64,000 nt of DNA from Haematococcus lacustris (Eukaryota > Chlorophyta > Chlorophyceae > Chlamydomonadales > Haematococcaceae): NCBI GenBank assembly GCA_030144725.1, contig JASKMD010000001.1, positions 622,702 to 686,701 on the forward strand, in the 5' to 3' direction. The position numbers were made by a program, and so were the translations under genes. Shown here one piece after another: positions 25,601-32,464 of this stretch. Under the pieces are notes generated by a model that saw only the letters and a list, made by a program, of their open reading frames with translations, did no database searches and had not been told where the DNA came from. Positions within the stretch are counted from its first letter, which is position 1, and every line of letters begins with the position of its first letter.

Positions 25601-28600
25601 GCGACCCCACCGCGGCGTTGCTGCAGTTCGCGGGCGAGAAGAACATGGCCTCGCGCCTCACCGCAGTGTCTCTGGGCCAAGGTCAGGGACCGAAGGCCGC
25701 GGCGCTGATCGCAGAGGGCATCGCGTCAGGTGCCTGGTAAGCCCATGGCCTCACTTTTCCCTCTTTTGTCCTGCGACACCTTTCTTTCTTTCCGGATGAA
25801 TCTGCCAGGCTTCGGCTTGGGAGCCCGCTTACCTCACGACCTGCCGCCCGGGGTGGTGACCCTGGGTGGTGTCTGTGCGGTGCTGGCATTGACTGGCTGG
25901 GTAGTTTGTGTGCCCGTACCCTCCTGACAAGGCCTGGTAGGCCCCGTATCCTCCTTGCAAACACTAGCTTGCTTAACTGCTGACTGACTTAACCTTTCTA
26001 TGAGGTGGGAGGGTAGCAAGGGCATGCCCCGAGGCTACTCTCCTCCCTTCATGCACGCCTCACGGCGAGACTGTAGTCTTTCTTCCTTTCATCGTGTTAA
26101 GGCACCATTGCAGCCAGCGTGAGGGCAGACCCAGCGCCGTGCGCACCAGCCCAGACGCGACCTTGCAGGCAGCATAGGCAGCATGGGACGCAGCCCTGAG
26201 CCTCCCTCACGTCAATGGCTTGGTCTGTGCCCAGGCAGGCTTTAGACTCGTGCCAAGCGCATGACCGCAGCCATTGTGAGCAAGGCCGGCTTGCGCCCTG
26301 GCGGTGCTTGCTAAGGGAGGCGGTGCCACCTGCCATGCTGCAGGGTGCTGCTCCAGAACTGCCACTTGGCGCCCAGCTGGATGCCTTCGCTGGACAAGAT
26401 CTGCGAAGAGCTGAACCCGGAGACAGTCAACCCGGAGTTCAGGTGGGCCTGGGGGCTGGGAGGCTGGGTGTCCTGGGGGCGGGGAGCCTGTGCACTGTGA
26501 GTGAGTGGCTTGGGTCTCGTGAGTGACTGGCCTGTGCTCTGGGAGTAAGTGGCTGCTCCTTTGCTCAGCACTGCCCGGGGCTGCGTGACGTGCGCAGGCT
26601 GTGGATGACCAGCTACCCCAGCCCCAAGTTTCCGGTCAACATCCTTCAAAACGGCATCAAGATGGTCAACGAACCTCCCAAGGCAAGGCGGCAGGGTGTG
26701 CTCTCAAACTTTCACTCATGTGTGCCAAAGGCAGTGTGATTAGTGTGACAGAGGGTGAAGTACATCACTCGTGATGCTGTCCGCTCAGAGTATGGGAAAT
26801 GATCAAACCTGTATGGGTAAGGGTTGGGGGGTCGAGGGTAAGAGGTCATGGGTGAGGGTTAGGGGTTAGGGATGAGGGTTAGGGGTCAGGGTTCGTGGGT
26901 ACAACTGCGGGCAGTCCATGATCGTCAGTCAGTCTGCCCCTCAGCCCCTGATGCCTCCCCCTCACAGGCATCACACCACGATACCACAGTGTACACTGGC
27001 ACCCACACCACTGGTGATGGCACAGGCATGTTGTGTTGGTGGCTCGCAGGGCATCCGTGCCAACATGCGCCGCTCGTACGGCCTCGAGCCCGTGTGCCAG
27101 GACACCGAGTTCTTCGAGACCTGCCCCAAGCCCCTGGCGTTCAAGAACCTGTTGTTTGGCCTTATCTTCTTCCACGCCGTCATCCAGGTGACTGCCTCAA
27201 TTCTCCGCCTTGCTTGCGGCTTGGCTGTCCCTTTTTCCATATTTTTTCATGGTGGGTGCCTGAGGGTGTCTCGCGGATGCCAGTCTGAGTTGAAGACTTT
27301 GCTGCACCTATGGCCCTCTTTGCCAGGACGGCAAAGCTGTTGCTCAACCCTGTCGTACCGCCCACACCACCAGCGCATCCCGAGGATGCCAGCAATGCTT
27401 TACCTTCTTGTATCGTTTTCTCAACACAACCGCGGCAGGCTGGTGATCACGACACACAGGTTGCAGCTGCCAAGCCCTTGCGAGTGCTGCACGCAGGAAC
27501 GGCGCAAGTTTGGGCCGCTGGGTTTCAATATCTCGTATGGCTTTGACGATGGAGACATGCGCATCAGCGTGCGCCAGCTGCACATGTTCCTGTCAGAGAA
27601 TGAGGAGGTGGGTGTGGTCAGCACCTCCTGGTGCACAGCCTGGCACAGCTGACCTAATGGACTGATTGACAGGCGGTCATGGGCTGCCTGCATTGGTACA
27701 CGAACCCTAACCCCTGACCCCTAACCCCTGACCCATGACTTCTTACCCCTAACCCTACACCCTGACCCTGAACTCCTAGCCCGAAACTCGAAACCCTAAC
27801 TATTTTCTCCCTTACCACTAACCCCTCACTCCTAGTCACCCATACCCACAACCTCTTACCTCCAAACACTAACCACTGACCCCTGACCCCAACCTCTTGC
27901 TCATACACCCCAACCTCCCGCCCCAAAACCCTTACCCCTAGCCCCTCACATCTGACCCCTGAACTACATAGGCTTTCTCACAATGGCTGTGGTGATGCGC
28001 TTGGCATGAGTTCAAATGCAACCGACCCCTCCACGGAAGACAGCCATGGTCCAGCACTTGGCTCTGCCGGCCTTGGCCAGTGTGACCATTATGCGTTGTG
28101 CCACAGGTGCCGTACGCCGCGCTGCGCTATGTGACCGGCGAGTGCAATTACGGCGGCCGCGTGACGGACGACAAGGACCGCATCCTGCTCAACACACTCC
28201 TTAAGCGCGTGTACTGCCCGGAAATCATCCTGGACCCGATGTACAAACTGAGCGCAAGCGGTGAGCCAAGCCTCGTGGACCCCCAACCCCAACACACACA
28301 CCATCCCTCCATGCCTGCGCTTCACCCTCGTTGTCGCCCCTTGTTCATATAAGCCACTGGTTGGGTTAGCTGCTCAGGCAAAAACCTCCCTGTGGGGCGT
28401 TGCTGTGATGGAACCAGCTGTTGCTGTCACTGTCGTGTGTTCGTTTCTCTGGTCCTTTGCAGCCCCCGGGCCCCGCAGGCCGCTCCCCACCATTCTTGTG
28501 CTCCCCTACCTGTCTATGGATCCCTGCCCAGCTTTGCATTGCCGCTGCACCTCATTGTTGCCTCCGTGCTCATCCCTGGTTGCAACCCACCCTCCACTGG

Positions 28601-31491
28601 CCCAACCTCGCAGGCCCACCTCCACCACCCTGCTCGCGAAACCCTGGGTGCCCGCAACCCCCCCCTGCTGGCCCGCCCTCGCAGGTTTGTATGCCCCGCC
28701 CCCCGAGGGCCCCAGGTCCTCCTACCTCGCCTACATCGACACCCTGCCCATCATCCCCCTACCCGAGGCCTTTGGCCTGCACGCAAACGCCGACATCAGC
28801 AAAGACCAGGCCGACACCAACGCCATGTTCAGCTCCTTGTTGTCCATGAGTGGTGGCGGAGGGGGTCAGGGTGGAGGGGGCGGCGGTAGCGCCCTGGAGG
28901 AGCGGGTGGCGGCCGTGGTGGCGCAATGCCTCCAGCGCCTGCCTGCTGACTTTGACATAGAGGCAGTGCAGAAAAGGTGGCCGGTGCGGTATGAGGAGTC
29001 GCTGAACACGGTGTTGGCTCAGGAGATGAGTCGGTTCAACAGGCTGCTGGGTGCCATTCGAGGCTCGCTGAAGGCAATGGACCTCGCACTCAGGGGGTTG
29101 CAGGTGAGGGGGCTGTGGCAAAGAGGAACACATGCAGGGCAGAGGGTTAGAACCTTGCGCCTTGCCCTCCTCCCTGGTCTCAAGGTGTGACACCCCACTG
29201 ACCTGCACCTCCGAGCCACACCATCTCCTCTTTACCCTGGAGGGGCCCCCTACTGCTTCTCCCGCAGAGGGCCCCTTTGCCCTACCCTGTACAATCTCTA
29301 CCACAGTTCCCCTATTCAAGATATCTCGTCCTTTTCAGGACTCTTCCCCACCCCCTCAGGGGCTCTCTCACGGCCCTCACCTTGTAGCCCCACCCTACAA
29401 GGACACCTTGCTTTTTCCTCGACGCTTCTCCACCTTGTAGGGGCTCGCTCACCGCCCTGACCTCTCCCCCTTGCCCTCCTAAAGCCTGCTGTGTGGCGCT
29501 GCGTGCAGGTGATGAGCGCAGAGCTGGAGGCGGCCTTCCGCTCCATCAGCATCGCGCAGGTGCCGGAGCTGTGGCGCAAGGTGTCCTACCCCTCGCTCAA
29601 ACCCCTGGGCTCCTACCTGGACGACCTGTACAGGTGCGCTGCACTGCCACCCCTCCGGGGCTGGTTTTGGCAGGCCGGGACAGGGCGGGGCAGGGTGGGC
29701 AGGGCAGGGCAGGGCAGGGCAGGGCAGGGCAGGGCAGGGCAGGGCAGGGCAGGGCAGGGCAGGGCAGGGCAGGGCAGGGCAGGGCAGGGCAGGGCAGGGC
29801 AGGGCAGGGCAGGGCGGGGCAGGGTGGGCAGGGCAGGGCAGGGCAGGGCAGGGCAGGGCAGGGCAGGGCAGGGCAGGGCAGGGCAGGGCAGGGCAGGGCA
29901 GGGCAGGGCAGGGCAGGGCAGGGCAGGGCAGGGCAGGGCAGGGCAGGGCAGGGCAGGGCAGGGCAGACAATTGCCTGTGCAGTAGGTTATCCATGGGTGA
30001 TCCACCCATCTGCGTTGTGCCGACCCTGGCTAATGAGTGCGTTGCCTTGGGGGCTGCTGGCGCTGCACTGCAGGCGCCTGAAGATGCTGAGCGACTGGCA
30101 TGAGCAGGGGCCGCCCACACTGTTCTGGCTCCCTGGCTTCTTCTTCGTGCAATCCTTCCTCACCGCTGGCCTGCAGAACTACGCCCGACGGCACACCATC
30201 CCCATCGACATGGTCCGTGACACAGGCTAGTCTGGCTGCTCGTGTACATACGTAGTTGTGCGCGCTGACGTATGAGTCTCCCTGCCCACAGTGTTGCAGG
30301 CGCTCAGGCTCTAGCTCGTGACACAGGCTAGTCTGGCTGCTCAGCTGTGTCTTGCGGCCACCCCTGCCACACCGGATGCTCTGGCTCCAGCCCCAGCCCC
30401 TGTGCTACCACTGCTGCTGCCCTGTTCCTGCTGCCCTATTGCTCTACTGCTGCTGCACTGCTGCCACCGCCGCTGCTACCCTGTACAACACCTTGTCCAA
30501 CACCCTCGCCCCACGGCCCCACCCTTGCCACCTGCCTAGTGTTACAGCTCCACTTAACCTCATTACACTTCTCCCTCCCTGCATCCCGCAACAGAGCCAG
30601 CTCCGCAGGCTGGGACATTCACTCAATAATTGAATGCGGAGTGCGGAATGCCGGATGCGCAGGTGGGCTACGACTTCCAAATGATGCCCGGCGCTGGGGG
30701 TGACGCCACCGCCGGCCCTAAGGGCAGCGCCGAAGGCCTCGTGGTCGAGGGCTTGTTCCTCGAGGGCGCGGCGTGGGACCCGCGGTTGGGTGCGTTGTGC
30801 GAAAGTCAGCCGAAGGTGTTGTTCACGCCCGCGCCGCGCATGTGGTTGCGCCCCAAGCCCGTCGATCAATTCGTGGAGTTCAAGCACTACAACTGCCCAG
30901 TGTACCGCACCGCGGAAAGGCGAGGGGTGCTAGCCACCACTGGCCACAGCACCAACTTCGTCATGTTTGTCAAGGTAGGGCCCAAGGGGACGGGGGGCAT
31001 CTGTCAGTATATTGAACTAGTTATCAGTAAATGTGTTTGATTAGTTAGTTATCAGTCAGGGGCACATCAGTCAGTAGGCTGGCCGTCAATGTTGGCACTG
31101 TCAGCCCAGTCTGACCTTGCTTGTTGCTGATGTCAGCTTGGAATAAGGCTAGCTGGCTACCATAAGGATTGATGGCTTTGTCTCGTGATAGCATGGTCGT
31201 TGGCATAACGTTGTGGAGGGTACAAAAGAATCATGCCACCTACATGGCCACCTGCATTGACACTTATGGTTCTGACAAACGTTCGGTAAGTCAGTGGGAA
31301 CGAGGGTGGGGGATGCCGCGGGCGCCTAGAGACTGAGTGATTGTTTAACATGGTGGGTGCTTGAGAGCAGGGCGTGGCTCGTCAGCTCACTGTCCGGGTG
31401 CTGCGTTGGCTGCTTGCAGATGCCCACGACGCTCGACGCCGATCACTGGGTCGCGCGAGGTGTGGCGTTAATCAGTTCATTGTCAGATTGA
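1..31491 (+). CDS. Axonemal dynein heavy chain, inner-arm type, 3' portion (58 exons)
   Basis: ATP-driven minus-end microtubule motor of the axoneme. About 8.4 kb of coding sequence (roughly 2,800 residues) runs from the linker end to the stop; the N-terminal tail lies upstream of the window. Exon ends keep frame throughout: ~46-105, 502-663, 1615-1750, 2052-2120, 2660-2781, 3076-3222, 3361-3428, 3601-3698, 3904-3973, 4246-4346, 4719-4819, 5146-5269, 5546-5681, 5910-5979, 6211-6309, 6810-6917, 7167-7306, 7455-7531, 9371-9524, 9713-9820, 10328-10420, 10865-10935, 11606-11718, 12680-12845, 13150-13240, 13541-13787, 14418-14564; the later exons are listed in the module entries. Wording around AAA1, AAA5 and the stalk resembles the single-headed DNAH3/7/12 group rather than outer-arm chains; this subtype call is inferred. 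Stop TGA is at 31489-31491. Introns over 300 bp not listed separately (for example 9821-10327, 13788-14417, 24092-24912) show nothing recognisable. Confidence 0.95.
46..663 (+). CDS. Dynein exons 1-2: C-terminal end of the linker
   Basis: Exon 1 (frame visible from about position 46 to 105) reads [18 protein letters not shown] and exon 2 (502-663) continues [12 protein letters not shown]. This is the conserved end of the dynein linker just before AAA1, where axonemal chains carry the VHARDV motif. The upstream splice site of exon 1 cannot be fixed because CTG/CAC repeats fill the start of the window. Intron 1 ends in a CAG-rich tract and a normal acceptor at 500-501. Confidence 0.9.
1017..1494. 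mobile_element. Small TIR element (MITE-like) in dynein intron 2
   Basis: About 478 bp, A+T-richer than its surroundings. The left end reads GTAAGGTTCCTAAT and the right end is its exact reverse complement, ATTAGGAACCTTAC. If the flanking TA is the target-site duplication, the TIR is AGGTTCCTAAT. A further copy of the end motif (TTCACATTAGGGGAC) lies inside near 1246. No transposase is encoded, so it would be a non-autonomous element. The 664-1016 part of the same intron holds nothing I recognise. Confidence 0.6.
1615..4346 (+). CDS. Dynein exons 3-10: AAA1 module
   Basis: AAA1 is the main ATP-hydrolysing site of the ring. Exon 3 begins VEYGYEYLG and holds the first part of the Walker A loop. 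The loop, GPAGTGKT, is split by a phase-1 intron between its second Thr and second Gly (1750/2052). Walker B, CFDEFNRI, is in exon 5 near 2729-2752. Sensor-type sequence [11 protein letters not shown] is in exon 6 and [11 protein letters not shown] in exon 7. All catalytic residues expected for an active AAA1 are present. Exons 9-10 carry the [14 protein letters not shown] segment that leads to AAA2; close relatives of this phrase are known from the DNAH3/7/12 group. Confidence 0.93.
1854..1993 (+). repeat. TGACACC heptamer array followed by CCCCTA hexamers
   Basis: About 14 tandem copies of a 7-bp CTGACAC unit run to about 1952 and pass directly into about seven copies of CCCCTA. Both lie in the intron that separates the two halves of the AAA1 Walker A loop. 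Confidence 0.9.
2150..2368 (+). repeat. 24-bp minisatellite, GGGGCAGCAGCAGGGGCAGC unit
   Basis: Roughly eight to nine copies of a 24-bp unit in dynein intron 4. It generates spurious Ala- or Gly/Ser-rich reading frames in several phases but lies between the exons ending 2120 and starting 2660. Confidence 0.9.
2791..3026 (+). repeat. Pure CCCCA pentamer array
   Basis: About 47 uninterrupted CCCCA units fill almost the whole intron between exons 5 and 6 (2782-3075). The complementary strand is TGGGG, which can form G-quadruplexes. Confidence 0.95.
4719..9820 (+). CDS. Dynein exons 11-20: AAA2 module
   Basis: AAA2 binds nucleotide but is usually regulatory. The P-loop is GQPFSGKS in exon 12 (5146-5269). 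The Walker B equivalent is [12 protein letters not shown] in exon 14 (5910-5979), followed by [14 protein letters not shown] in exon 15, a phrase typical of axonemal heavy chains. Exon 16 (6810-6917) has [13 protein letters not shown]. Exons 17-20 continue the helical subdomain. The intron between exon 18 (ends 7531) and exon 19 (starts 9371) contains the giant decamer array. The exon 19 end (9524) was chosen because only that GT keeps frame with YEEYF in exon 20. Confidence 0.92.
6344..6745 (+). repeat. Two GGGGC pentamer arrays
   Basis: Pure GGGGC runs at 6344-6502 and about 6555-6745 are separated by a short unique spacer. The spacer (TGTAGCTGTAAGCTGACCCGGCG-like) is repeated after the second array, so array plus spacer appears to have been duplicated as one block. 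Both are in the intron between exons 15 and 16. Confidence 0.93.
7727..9364 (+). repeat. About 163-copy CACCCCCCTG decamer array
   Basis: A 10-bp unit is repeated for about 1.64 kb in the intron between exons 18 and 19. I see only three departures: substitutions at 7952 and 8015 and one inserted base near 8221. The 1.14 kb after 8221 appears perfect. Because 10 is not a multiple of 3, all frames are open on both strands, giving an artefactual 808-codon reading frame. Confidence 0.96.
9634..9702 (+). repeat. CTGACC hexamer array
   Basis: About eleven copies of CCCTGA directly upstream of the exon 20 acceptor (9711-9712), so the array makes up the polypyrimidine region of that splice site. Confidence 0.85.
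10328..14564 (+). CDS. Dynein exons 21-27: AAA3 module
   Basis: Exon 21 carries WQLWTDTLP and exon 22 (10865-10935) ends inside the Walker A loop GPTGTGKS, completed in exon 23 (11606-11718). Walker B is [10 protein letters not shown] in exon 24 (12680-12845). Exon 25 has GPPGGGR and exon 26 the long helical segment ending [14 protein letters not shown]. Exon 27 (14418-14564) starts GCMML; its acceptor at 14416-14417 was preferred over an upstream AG because it restores the conserved FARVVQ-GC join without an insertion. AAA3 nucleotide state gates the motor in characterised dyneins; the residues for binding are intact here. Confidence 0.92.
10548..10692 (+). repeat. CTG/CCG trinucleotide tract
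   Basis: Alternating blocks of CTG and CCG triplets in the intron between exons 21 and 22. It gives poly-Ala or poly-Ser frames but lies outside the frame-consistent exons. Confidence 0.85.
12134..12642 (+). repeat. About 101-copy CCTGA pentamer array
   Basis: A pure pentamer array of about 0.5 kb in the intron between exons 23 and 24. It is bracketed by a short direct repeat, TGCCATTGTGTGATCCTGCC at about 12096 and TGTCATTGTGTGATGCCCAC at about 12644. Confidence 0.95.
15195..17341 (+). CDS. Dynein exons 28-33: AAA4 module
   Basis: Exons at 15195-15349, 15728-15832, 16090-16231, 16382-16495, 16740-17017 and 17188-17341. The P-loop is GVGGSGRQS (exon 30), the form usual for axonemal AAA4, in which Arg-Gln replaces the canonical Lys; this is family-typical, not a defect. 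Exon 31 gives the Walker B-like CVFLFSDTQ. Exon 32 contains [13 protein letters not shown] and the end of exon 32 plus exon 33 give CCTIDWFQRWP. The donor after 17017 was set at GTGGGT because it alone yields W-F-Q-R across the junction. Confidence 0.92.
17712..19658 (+). CDS. Dynein exons 34-38: stalk coiled coil and microtubule-binding domain
   Basis: Exons at 17712-17999, 18232-18309, 18470-18574, 18815-18928 and 19084-19658. Exons 34-35 are rich in Glu, Lys, Ala and Gln and form the outgoing helix CC1. Exons 36-38 contain the microtubule-binding head, with [20 protein letters not shown] and the [12 protein letters not shown] segment near the tip. The return helix CC2 ([11 protein letters not shown] onward) follows in the 575-bp exon 38, the longest exon of the gene. 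Stalk length looks normal, so this motor should bind microtubules. Confidence 0.92.
19777..22553 (+). CDS. Dynein exons 39-43: AAA5 and strut
   Basis: Exons at 19777-19903, 20384-20566, 20786-20856, 21167-21332 and 22392-22553. Diagnostic phrases are [44 protein letters not shown] and LEEIDKILE-like text in exon 43 ([14 protein letters not shown]), the helical strut that supports the stalk. Exon 39 has two AGs four bases apart at its acceptor; the downstream one (before 19777) is required, because the upstream one would put a TAG codon in frame. Intron 42 (21333-22391) holds two inverted-repeat elements. Confidence 0.92.
21512..21676. mobile_element. Hairpin-type MITE in dynein intron 42
   Basis: About 165 bp with ends GTATAATGTC and GACATTATAC and imperfect dyad symmetry through most of its length (AAATAAC pairs with GTTATTT; GACCTCGTC pairs with GACGAGGCC). 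No coding capacity. It abuts the next inverted-repeat element, so two insertions lie side by side. Confidence 0.55.
21678..22088. mobile_element. TIR element with internal triple repeat, intron 42
   Basis: About 411 bp with an exact 18-bp terminal inverted repeat ATCCCTTTACATTACGGG (21678-21695 and 22071-22088). Inside, a unit of roughly 52-58 bp containing AAAACAGCGGTTACGCAGCG is present three times between about 21775 and 21925. No open frame long enough for a transposase. I could not identify a clear target-site duplication. Confidence 0.6.
22863..27607 (+). CDS. Dynein exons 44-52: AAA6 module
   Basis: Exons at 22863-22961, 23292-23446, 23927-24091, 24913-25155, 25512-25736, 26344-26442, 26598-26682, 27050-27187 and 27497-27607. 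Exon 48 contains [13 protein letters not shown], the degenerate AAA6 P-loop region. Exons 48-49 join as [17 protein letters not shown] and exon 50 has [12 protein letters not shown]. Intron 50 begins GC rather than GT (AAG|GCAAGG at 26680-26688); the frame and the conserved PPKGIRANM join leave no workable GT. Intron 50 and intron 52 carry imperfect GGGTTA and CCCTAA tracts. Confidence 0.92.
28107..31491 (+). CDS. Dynein exons 53-58: C-terminal domain and stop
   Basis: Exons at 28107-28260, 28685-29103, 29509-29633, 30074-30212, 30663-30974 and 31420-31491. Exon 53 has [13 protein letters not shown]; exon 54 has [15 protein letters not shown]; exon 56 has [15 protein letters not shown]; exon 57 ends in the [11 protein letters not shown] phrase; exon 58 gives [17 protein letters not shown] and the stop. 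This is the C-terminal barrel of axonemal chains. Exon 54 holds a Gly-rich insertion of about 15 residues ([12 protein letters not shown]) that looks lineage-specific and probably grew by repeat slippage. Confidence 0.93.
29690..29966 (+). repeat. GGGCA pentamer array
   Basis: About 55 GGGCA units with one slightly degenerate block near 29810-29830 that repeats the entry sequence GGCGGGGCAGGGTGGGCA, suggesting a block duplication. Intron between dynein exons 55 and 56. Confidence 0.93.
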
Positions 31492-31846
31492 GTGATCCTG
31501 GCAGCTGCTCTTCGGCGCACGTGACCCTCATGATCGATAAGGGCAGCTGCGGGGCTGACACCCAATGAGCGGCCTTGCCGGGCATGTCAACCCACCAGTG
31601 ACACGAGCACGACTTTGAACCCTGCATGTTTGCACTATTAGCGTGTGGCAATCACAAGGTGTGAAGTAGAGAGAGTGTGTGAGAGAGACATGCAGAGAGG
31701 AGAAGACAGAGAAATGGGTGACTTACCGACATTCACAGACTTACGGACAATTACAGGCGGGGGTGTTATGCCTATGGTGTTACAAAGGAGCAAGACTATG
31801 GCATGGGCAAGGCCAAGCAGCGAAACCAGGCTGACAGCTACATTGG

Positions 31847-31851
31847 TGTAA
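31847..31851 (+). promoter_or_regulatory. Candidate dynein polyadenylation signal TGTAA
   Basis: TGTAA is the usual green-algal poly(A) signal. This copy is about 355 bases after the dynein stop codon, a typical volvocine 3' UTR length. Confidence 0.4.
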
Positions 31852-32216
31852 ATCATCGTCATGTCACATTGCGATCATCACCAAGCCACCAATACGCTTC
31901 CACAAGAAACCGCGGCAACCAAGGCACTCTTGTTGGGCCTGCCTCTACCGGTCGATGCACAACCCCCTAGCCATTGGACACTTCCCCCCCCCCGCCGTTT
32001 CAACTCCAAATGTGGGCCGATCAGGGGGTCGACGCTGACTGATCTTGATTTGAAAGTGTCCATGGCAATAAGTGAAGGCCATGACAGTTAACAATGTGGA
32101 TCATGTGATTATGATGCGAGATTAATGGGGACTAATGATTATTTCTATGCACAAAGACTTTCTTGAAGTCACCTTAAGACGTACTTTGGCCAATGAATAA
32201 CCCTGCACGGCTACCA

Positions 32217-32247
32217 TTACACCCCTGAAAGTGGAGTGCGAGTTACA
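32217..32247 (-). promoter_or_regulatory. Candidate U-box gene polyadenylation signals TGTAA (two)
   Basis: TTACA at 32217-32221 and 32243-32247 reads TGTAA on the minus strand, about 220-250 bases past the stop of the U-box gene. The first copy is within the presumed transposon fragment region. Confidence 0.4.
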
Positions 32248-32464
32248 CAGTCACACAGCTATTCACGGTGCATACTACTACTGTAGCGCGCACTATCAGC
32301 GCTAATGACGTTTGGCACTAGTGTACTGAATGTCAGGAAATGAACTTAAGTTCACCTATCGTGTATCGTATGGTCCGCGGATCTTATGAAGCGCACACTC
32401 CTGGTGCAGCGCAGCTTCAAGTAAAAACGGGTCGGCGGGGAACGCAGACCTTACTTCAACGATC

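Larger units (their letters stand above)
31492..32464. other. Convergent 3' intergenic region with transposon fragment
   Basis: Lies between the dynein stop and the stop of the minus-strand U-box gene. 31492-31850 is presumably dynein 3' UTR. About 32080-32195 contains GATTATTTCTATGCACAAAG and GACGTACTTTGGCCA. The first phrase recurs in reverse orientation near 62690, the second near 48968 inside the 3.8-kb element, so this is probably a degenerate fragment of the CCGTACTCTCCC transposon family. No gene is seen. Confidence 0.5.
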
